Shown: positions 1-4,140 of the stretch, in pieces | Layout of the letters: the number at the start of each line of letters is the position of its first letter | Numbering within the stretch: the first letter of the stretch is position 1 | Source of the DNA: Promethearchaeota archaeon | GTDB lineage: Archaea; Asgardarchaeota; Lokiarchaeia; Sigyniarchaeales; SOKP01 | NCBI GenBank assembly: GCA_030615145.1 | Contig: JAUWZT010000152.1 | Location: 1-8,887 of the forward strand | Direction of reading: 5' to 3' | DNA: 8,887 bases | The notes under the pieces: model-generated | Told to the model about the DNA's origin: nothing | Seen by the model: only the letters and a program-made list of their open reading frames with translations | Databases searched by the model: none | Program-made: the position numbers and the translations under genes

Positions 1-202
1 AAGAAGACTACAAACACTTGTTTTTGAGAAAGGCTACGCTAAATCCATCTATCAAGCACGGCAATTCGTCGTTCACGGCCATATTCAAGTACGTGGCAAA
101 AAAATTAACGCACCTTCTTACATCGTTAAAAAAGAGGAAGAAGATATGATAGGATACGCTCCTAGCAGTCCACTCTCCGCAATTAAAGAATCTACTTCGT
201 AG
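1..202 (+). CDS. rps4: Small ribosomal subunit protein uS4, C-terminal part (5' end outside window)
   Basis: The window opens inside this gene. Reading from base 2 gives 66 residues ending at a TAG at 200-202. The visible part starts RRLQTLVFEKG, continues through the S4 RNA-binding domain (ARQFVVHGHIQVRGKKIN and following PSYIV), and ends in an acidic patch (KEEEDMIGY) and a short tail. This matches the C-terminal third of archaeal uS4. The protein binds 16S rRNA early in small-subunit assembly. The stop lies only nine bases before the ATG of rps11, so the two are co-transcribed, as is usual in archaea. Codons here use more C and G in third positions than the AT-rich accessory genes to the right. 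The identification is firm; the rest of the gene is simply outside the window. Confidence 0.93.
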   Translation, partial: RRLQTLVFEKGYAKSIYQARQFVVHGHIQVRGKKINAPSYIVKKEEEDMIGYAPSSPLSAIKESTS

Positions 203-211
203 GTATTAATC

Positions 212-610
212 ATGAGCAAAAAAGAAGAAGATAAATGGGCAATCGTTCACATCTTTAGCAGTTACAACAACACAATTGTCACCGCTACAGATTTAAGCGG
301 TGCTGAAACGTTCGCTAAATGCACGGGCGGTATGGTCGTCAAAGCTGACCGAGACGAATCGAACCCTTACGCCGCCATGCAATGCGGCTTTCGTGTAGCT
401 AACGGATTAAAAGATAAAGGTATAAGAGGTATTCACATAAAAGTTCGAGCACCCGGTGGGAACAAAAGCCAAACTCCCGGCCCAGGGGCTCAAGCATGTA
501 TCCGAGCACTTGCCCGGTCTGGTCTGCGCGTCGGTCGAATCGAAGAAGTAACCCCGAAATCTCACGACCATTGCCGCAGGAAAGGCGGACATCGCGGCAG
601 ACGCGTTTAA
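212..610 (+). CDS. rps11: Small ribosomal subunit protein uS11
   Basis: This is a full-length archaeal/eukaryotic-type uS11 of 132 residues. It lies on the platform of the small subunit and contacts 16S rRNA near the mRNA exit site. Family signatures are clear: HIFSSYNNTIVTATDLSGAE near the N-terminus, GGMVVKADRDESNPYAAM in the middle, KVRAPGGNKSQTPGPGAQA with IRALARSGLRVGRIEEVTP, and the basic tail RRKGGHRGRRV. The ATG at 212 gives the expected length. AGGT, overlapping the rps4 stop, sits seven bases before it and is at best a weak ribosome binding site; translational coupling to rps4 is likely. In most archaea the RNA polymerase subunit D gene follows, but here a terminator and unrelated DNA follow. 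Confidence 0.97.
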   Translation: MSKKEEDKWAIVHIFSSYNNTIVTATDLSGAETFAKCTGGMVVKADRDESNPYAAMQCGFRVANGLKDKGIRGIHIKVRAPGGNKSQTPGPGAQACIRALARSGLRVGRIEEVTPKSHDHCRRKGGHRGRRV

Positions 611-614
611 TGTT

Positions 615-640
615 AAGGAGATTGTCCTTTTTATTAATTT
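615..640 (+). terminator. Terminator of the rps4-rps11 unit
   Basis: Four bases after the rps11 stop, AAGGA (615-619) and TCCTT (625-629) form a five-pair stem around the loop GATTG. A T-rich stretch (TTTATTAATTT) follows. Position and form fit the end of the ribosomal transcript. The stem is short, so the U-rich stretch probably does most of the work, as is usual in archaea. Confidence 0.5.
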
Positions 641-875
641 GGCAGAATTAATTCTTGGAAATTTTCTTTTCTTTATTTAGATACTTCTTTTCAAATTTCT
701 CTTTCATTTCATAATGCATATTTATATAATCGTTTTGGTATCGATTTTCCGAGCTTCCATGTGCTGGGTACCAAATGCGATCGTTTTCATAGCATTCAAC
801 ACAATACCATTCCTTATGAAAATCGATATAAATCATATCTCTATCTTGTTTTGTACAAATAGGACACTCACAAAT
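640..875 (-). repeat. Diverged direct repeat, copy 1 (carries the small zinc-ribbon gene)
   Basis: This stretch matches 7853-8088 in the same orientation. The similarity starts at TGGCAGAA just outside the stop codon, covers the small gene, and runs upstream of its ATG as far as a conserved Cys-rich stretch. Beyond that the two flanks are unrelated. The copies differ at many positions, so the duplication is old. The match stops with the coding frame, which suggests gene duplication rather than terminal repeats of a recent mobile element. Confidence 0.7.
648..836 (-). CDS. Small Cys-rich (zinc-ribbon-like) protein, copy 1
   Basis: From the ATG at 836 the product is 62 residues, with WYCVEC at residues 10-15, a conserved NDRIWYPAHGS core and a Lys-rich helical tail (YEMKEKFEKKYLNKEKK). 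It agrees with the second copy (7861-8049) at 46 of 62 residues by hand alignment. The same frame stays open upstream of the ATG for 15 codons and encodes ICECPIC followed by a spacer and then WYCVEC. CPxC plus CxxC is what a four-Cys zinc ribbon needs, so the functional protein probably begins further upstream, near 875. No ATG, GTG or TTG occurs in frame there before the stop codon at 882-884. The function is unknown; a nucleic-acid or protein-binding zinc finger is a guess. An ORF opposite it, on the plus strand, looks like a shadow. Confidence 0.6.
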   Translation of the reverse strand: MIYIDFHKEWYCVECYENDRIWYPAHGSSENRYQNDYINMHYEMKEKFEKKYLNKEKKISKN

Positions 876-884
876 TGCACTTTA

Positions 885-1230
885 TTGATTTTCTCATTAT
901 TTAAATTATTCATTTTTTCGCTACCTTTTGGTTTTTATCAGTTGCTTACGCGCATACTGATTTTTAAGATTGCAATTCGCGCAGTCTTATGGAATTAGTA
1001 TTTCAGTTAAATATTTATATTTATTCTTCCAAAAGCAGGAATTCTGAAATTCAGATAACTATAAACTAGTTTAGATTTTATTAAACTAGAGTATTTATCG
1101 ATGGATGGTAAAAAAATTCGAGTATAATGTAAATAAGAAATCCCAATAATTGACGCTGAAGGATAAAAAATGGCCTTGATCATCAAACATAAGAAAGATA
1201 CTAGAAAATTATAATATCGGATGGTGGAGT
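885..1230. other. Intergenic stretch between small zinc-ribbon gene and SUFU gene
   Basis: No gene can be supported here. The stretch is AT-rich. It holds an 8-base inverted repeat at 1066-1089, the near-palindrome CTGAAATTCAG just before it, and an ATG on the minus strand near 913 that opens a short frame out of register with the zinc-ribbon frame. The promoter of the minus-strand small gene should lie in its left part, but I cannot pick a convincing TATA box. Confidence 0.4.
1066..1089. repeat. Inverted repeat, 8-base arms
   Basis: CTAGTTTA (1066-1073) and TAAACTAG (1082-1089) are perfect inverted arms around an eight-base AT spacer. It lies about 210 bases before the SUFU gene. It could be an operator dyad or an RNA stem, but no T-run follows on the plus strand, so a terminator is unlikely. 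AT-rich dyads also arise by chance. Confidence 0.4.
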
Positions 1231-1243
1231 CAACCTTTAAATA
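1231..1243 (+). promoter_or_regulatory. Candidate TATA promoter of the SUFU gene
   Basis: TTTAAATA at 1236-1243, preceded by CAACC, resembles an archaeal TATA box with an upstream recognition element. It would place transcription start near 1265, about 30 bases before the ATG at 1297. No strong Shine-Dalgarno sequence is present. This is assigned by eye only. Confidence 0.4.
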
Positions 1244-1296
1244 CAAAATCAAACAAATAATATTTAACAAAAAGACAAAGATAATTTGATGACATT

Positions 1297-2853
1297 ATGA
1301 ATGTTGAAGAAGATGTTAAAACCCTCGAAAATAAATTTGACGAATATCGTGTATATGGAGACGAGAGGGATCTTGAATTGTTTGATTTTACTCGCGAATC
1401 AACTGATCGCATTTGTACCGTACCAATTAAAGCTCCTTATATTTATCCTGAGCTAAAAAATGACTTATCCAATCAACTAAATTTAAGTTCTGAAGAAGTG
1501 AGAGGTGCTATACCCGAGTTCGTTAAATATAAATTAAGAAATTGGACTGAAGTCGTTATGTATAGAAGGATTGAAGACAAGCTAACCGATGACAATAGTT
1601 TGGACAACAATTGCGCAATCCCTCTATCCACTTATACGCTATTAAACACCACTCGACGAACAGATCCGACAAAAGCAAGAAAACTCACTCTTAGAATGTT
1701 GAAGAACATACAAACAATTAATAGTTATAAATACGGAGAAATAACAAAAAAAGAGTTTCTAGAAGCGAAACGCCGAGCGCAAGAGGAGTTCAAGACTGAA
1801 CGCGAAAAACCAAGGTCTCTTTTTCAACTTAAAAACGACAACGAGCTCGTAATCCAGCACATTGAAAAATACATTGGCAAAATTGGAAAATCCATCCACG
1901 ATCAAAAATTTGAACGCGCTCCATTAAGCGTCCATATTATCCCTAAAATCCACGATCAAGACTACAGCGCCGTGATAACCACCGGATTAAGTCATGCCCC
2001 GATGTATCCACCTCGTCCTATGGATTTTTTTAAGTACTCTGAATTGTTAATTAAGTTGCCGTTGGACTGGCCGTTACCTAAAGAAGTAATTAAAGACGAC
2101 GAGTTTCTATGGCCAATTGGAGAGTTACTTTCACTAATGAAATACATCCATAATAATCAGCAATGGTTTTCTGATAAGCATACATTTGGAAACGGAAATC
2201 CCCCACTTCCATTTGCAAAGAATACTGGACTTTGCGGATTTCTTTTCATGTTCCCCCTGATATCCTTTCCTCCTGAATTTTGCGAGTTAAAAATTGACGA
2301 TTATAAATCCGTAGTTTTCTTACAGTTAGTTCCAATATATAAAGAAGAGATGGATCTTGCGTTAGTTGAGAGTTCTGACTCCTTGTTAGAAAGGATAGAA
2401 AAGAACGAGATTCCTGACCATTTAGACATTCGAAGGGAAAACATTTTCGGTTTGAACAAACCCGATTATACTCCATCCGAATCTAAAGGATATTTCTGTC
2501 CGAATTGCAGCAATGTTCTAAAAGGTTTTAAGCCAGAAGGTGTTAGATGCTTCTCCTGTAAGCGAGTTGTTGTGATGAATAGCAGTGGTAAATTAATTTC
2601 TCTCGATATCCCAGACGAAAAACCATCTTTGTCAGAAAAAAAACGGCAGAAAGCGGAAAAATTGTTTATGGAGGGATTAAGTTTATTTAAGCAGTTAAAA
2701 GGGCAAAAGGCTTTGGATAAATTTAATGCGGCAATAAAGTTAAACCCCTACGACAGGCGAGTCTATAGCGTGAAAATGGAAGTTCTTAACCGGTTAGGTA
2801 GATACAAAGAAGCAAGAGATAGTGCGAAAGAAGGAATGAAATACTCGTTGTGA
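1297..2853 (+). CDS. SUFU-domain protein with zinc ribbon and TPR-like C-terminus
   Basis: The 518-residue product has no signal peptide or membrane segment and should be cytosolic. Residues 1-180 are an unrecognised, charged, mostly helical region. Residues about 184-382 match the suppressor-of-fused (SUFU) domain: SVHIIP, the TTGLSHAPM turn, SELLIKLPLDWPL, FLWPIGELLSL, FGNGNPPLPFAKNT, LCGFLF and LVPIYKEEMD are typical landmarks of that fold. Residues 401-421 form a zinc ribbon (C401, C404, C418, C421). Residues about 447-516 look like two TPR-type helix pairs (FMEGLSLFKQLKGQKALDKFNAAIKLNP). SUFU domains act by binding protein partners: in animals they hold Gli transcription factors, and in bacteria they occur as immunity proteins in polymorphic toxin systems. 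A partner-binding adaptor role is inferred, but no toxin is visible nearby. The ATG at 1297 is the only reasonable start, because an in-frame TAA lies five codons upstream. The gene has its own promoter and terminator. Confidence 0.85.
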   Translation: MNVEEDVKTLENKFDEYRVYGDERDLELFDFTRESTDRICTVPIKAPYIYPELKNDLSNQLNLSSEEVRGAIPEFVKYKLRNWTEVVMYRRIEDKLTDDNSLDNNCAIPLSTYTLLNTTRRTDPTKARKLTLRMLKNIQTINSYKYGEITKKEFLEAKRRAQEEFKTEREKPRSLFQLKNDNELVIQHIEKYIGKIGKSIHDQKFERAPLSVHIIPKIHDQDYSAVITTGLSHAPMYPPRPMDFFKYSELLIKLPLDWPLPKEVIKDDEFLWPIGELLSLMKYIHNNQQWFSDKHTFGNGNPPLPFAKNTGLCGFLFMFPLISFPPEFCELKIDDYKSVVFLQLVPIYKEEMDLALVESSDSLLERIEKNEIPDHLDIRRENIFGLNKPDYTPSESKGYFCPNCSNVLKGFKPEGVRCFSCKRVVVMNSSGKLISLDIPDEKPSLSEKKRQKAEKLFMEGLSLFKQLKGQKALDKFNAAIKLNPYDRRVYSVKMEVLNRLGRYKEARDSAKEGMKYSL

Positions 2854-2901
2854 TCCCTACTAATTGAGCTAAAATCAATTACCATTGTTCGAGTTACACA
2901 A

Positions 2902-2929
2902 TTTTTTTTTAAAACTACATTGTTTTTTT
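2902..2929 (+). terminator. U-tract terminator of the SUFU gene
   Basis: Two T-runs (nine T at 2902-2910 and seven T at 2923-2929) lie about 50 bases after the SUFU stop. Runs of U without a strong stem are the normal archaeal intrinsic terminator. AAACTACA between them is repeated in inverted form (TGTAGTTT, 2966-2973), so a long-range stem across the intergenic region is possible. Confidence 0.5.
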
Positions 2930-2970
2930 AATTAATAATTATATTAACTCACATCTTCATTCCAGTGTAG

Positions 2971-2979
2971 TTTAAAAAC
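2971..2979 (+). promoter_or_regulatory. Candidate TATA box of the winged-helix gene
   Basis: TTTAAAAAC lies about 25 bases before the GTG at 2999, the spacing expected if the transcript starts at or very near the start codon (leaderless). A second AT stretch (CTTTTAAA) follows, so the exact box is uncertain. Confidence 0.3.
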
Positions 2980-2998
2980 TTTTAAACCGATAAATAAT

Positions 2999-3208
2999 GT
3001 GTTATCTAACGAGGAGAAGAAGAAGTTCTACCCCCAACTGAGCTCAAGGATATTGTTGTTCTTAAGACAGCAGCGCTATCGTCGGGGAGAGATACTTACG
3101 GAAGACATTATTAAAAAATTTAACAAATCCAAAAGCGAAATTTCTCAAGTGCTTTCTTTCTTAACGAAGAAGCAGTATATTGAAAGGGAGTTCGTAAAAA
3201 TATATTAA
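2999..3208 (+). CDS. Small winged helix-turn-helix protein, possibly cut short
   Basis: The 69-residue product looks like a single winged-helix DNA-binding domain. It has an N-terminal helix (SSRILLFLRQQ), a second helix (LTEDIIKKFN), a recognition-type helix with the Ser-Lys-Ser-Glu-Ile-Ser turn (SKSEISQVLSFLTKKQYI), and the start of a wing (EREFVKIY) where it stops. The frame has no ATG; GTG at 2999 is chosen because it gives a complete first helix, and a TATA-like box at leaderless distance supports it. An ATG overlaps it in another frame but leads to a stop after a few codons. The stop falls within a few bases of the point where the opposing ATPase gene loses its family sequence, so this may be the 5' piece of a longer regulator. 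It could act on DNA as a regulator, but its target is unknown. Confidence 0.5.
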   Translation: MLSNEEKKKFYPQLSSRILLFLRQQRYRRGEILTEDIIKKFNKSKSEISQVLSFLTKKQYIEREFVKIY

Positions 3209-3794
3209 GAGAAAAATTTTCTCCTGGTCTTATGATTAGCAAGTCATCAATTACTTCTTGCAAGAATGTATATTCTCCCTTAAATTCTACAAGCAAGAAA
3301 GGAATATCGTAATGTTTTTTAAAGTTTGTTAAGAAATATTGTAGGAAATTACTCTTTCCGGAGCCTGTGGCACCACATACAAACATATGCCTTTCAAGGT
3401 CTTTAAGGGGAAGAAAAAACTTATGTTTTTTTCTATCGTATTTTAAAACTTTTCCGAGTAAAATCGTTCCTCTTCTTGATTTAAATCTTGATGGGTGTTT
3501 CAATAAGACTATGTCATCAAATAGAAAAAAAGATTTAAGAAATAAAACCACAGAAAAAAGAAGGAAAAGTTGCGAAAAAGAACTAAATAAAATGGTATTA
3601 AAAGATTCACCTATACCTCCAGGCGTTAATATGCTAAAATTAACAACAAAGATCGTATACATGCTTATTAAAAGAAGTAGTATTGAATATTGAGATTTTA
3701 CCGATCTGAATTCCCTTACCCTTGAAATGTAAAAAGGAATAGTAATTATAAAGACGATTAAAGCCAGAGTAAAATAAATCTCTAAAAGAACCAT
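3120..3794 (-). pseudogene. Truncated membrane-anchored HerA/VirB4-like P-loop ATPase
   Basis: The frame gives 224 residues. Three hydrophobic segments (about 6-24, 37-57 and 68-92) should anchor it in the membrane. A conserved beta-strand lead-in (RHMFVC) and a perfect Walker A motif, GATGSGKSN at 141-149, follow, then VEFKGEY and IIRPGENFSLNIF, typical of the HerA/FtsK/VirB4-type (DUF87-like) ATPase core. Family members continue for several hundred residues with a Walker B motif and an arginine finger; none of that is present. After residue about 199 the frame runs antisense through the winged-helix gene, and its last 25 residues look random. The gene is therefore broken at about 3195-3210 and cannot hydrolyse ATP as it stands. 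Intact relatives pump DNA or proteins across membranes, but this one may be only a remnant. The start at 3794 fits the first membrane segment. Confidence 0.7.
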
Positions 3795-3815
3795 ATATTG
3801 CTTATTCTAATAATA

Positions 3816-3827
3816 ATTTTTTAAAAT
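3816..3827 (-). promoter_or_regulatory. Candidate TATA box of the ATPase fragment
   Basis: On the minus strand ATTTTAAAAAAT lies about 22 to 33 bases before the ATG at 3794, which would give a transcript with almost no leader. The region is AT-rich throughout, so this is a weak assignment. Confidence 0.25.
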
Positions 3828-3862
3828 ACACTAATCAATTACGAGTTTTTTGTGGGGATCTG

Positions 3863-3902
3863 AAGGGATGTTCATAAAAGTTTTATGCAATCCCTTTTTT
3901 TT
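3863..3902 (+). terminator. Strong stem-loop plus T-run, with no gene in front
   Basis: AAGGGAT (3863-3869) pairs with ATCCCTT (3890-3896). Inside it CATAA pairs with TTATG, with a small internal loop between the two stems. A run of eight T (3895-3902) closes the plus-strand side. This is the best intrinsic-terminator shape in the window, yet no plus-strand gene ends before it; the ATPase fragment lies on the other strand. It may be the leftover end of a lost gene, stop antisense transcription, or serve as a dyad operator about 70-110 bases upstream of the ATPase start. Confidence 0.55.
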
Positions 3903-4140
3903 CAAGGTATTTATATCGTAGATCGTTAAAATTTAGTCATAATTCTATTTAAATTTTACATGAATTCTTTTTCTCTTTATTTCTTAGTCATGCCACCATT
4001 TATAATTCTTACATGAGAGTTTTTTTTAGTATCATATGGAAAGGTAAATTCAGAGTCTCTTTCCAATGAAAATTTCATGAAAAAAGATAAAATGCAAGAA
4101 TCAAATTGAAGATTCAAAATAAAGAAAGAATAAAGGAGTA
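3903..4140. other. AT-rich intergenic stretch
   Basis: No gene is supported. The stretch contains a TATA-like ATTTATAAT near 4000, the direct-repeat copy at 4043-4073, several very short plus-strand frames, and AAAGGAG just before an ATG at 4142 that opens only 14 codons antisense to the end of the beta-helix gene. Together these look like the decayed start region of a plus-strand gene. Confidence 0.4.
4043..4073 (+). repeat. 31-base direct repeat, copy 1
   Basis: This copy agrees with 6961-6991 at 28 of 31 positions, including a perfect 16-base core that starts GGTAAATTCAGA. Both copies could be read as VNSES...NEN, but here the frame ends after about 20 codons and leads into no gene. At the other copy it lies about 105 bases before the true start of a membrane protein. 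A duplicated upstream region whose gene is lost here is the simplest reading. Confidence 0.6.

Noticed and set aside
714..998. Plus-strand frame of 94 codons with hydrophobic stretches
   Set aside because: It is antisense to the small zinc-ribbon gene over its first part. The minus-strand frame is the one conserved between the two copies, and the hydrophobic look comes from the AT-rich complement.
1007..1412. Two minus-strand frames of 87 and 60 codons upstream of and overlapping the SUFU gene start
   Set aside because: They have no recognisable domain or ribosome site, and one overlaps the well-supported SUFU gene.
1297..3208. Toxin-immunity pair made of the SUFU protein and a neighbour
   Set aside because: SUFU proteins can act as immunity proteins in bacteria, but no toxin domain or secretion signal is encoded next to it, and the neighbouring winged-helix protein looks like a regulator.
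3367..3693. Plus-strand frame of 108 codons opposite the ATPase fragment
   Set aside because: The opposite strand encodes a clear Walker A motif and membrane segments, so this is a shadow.
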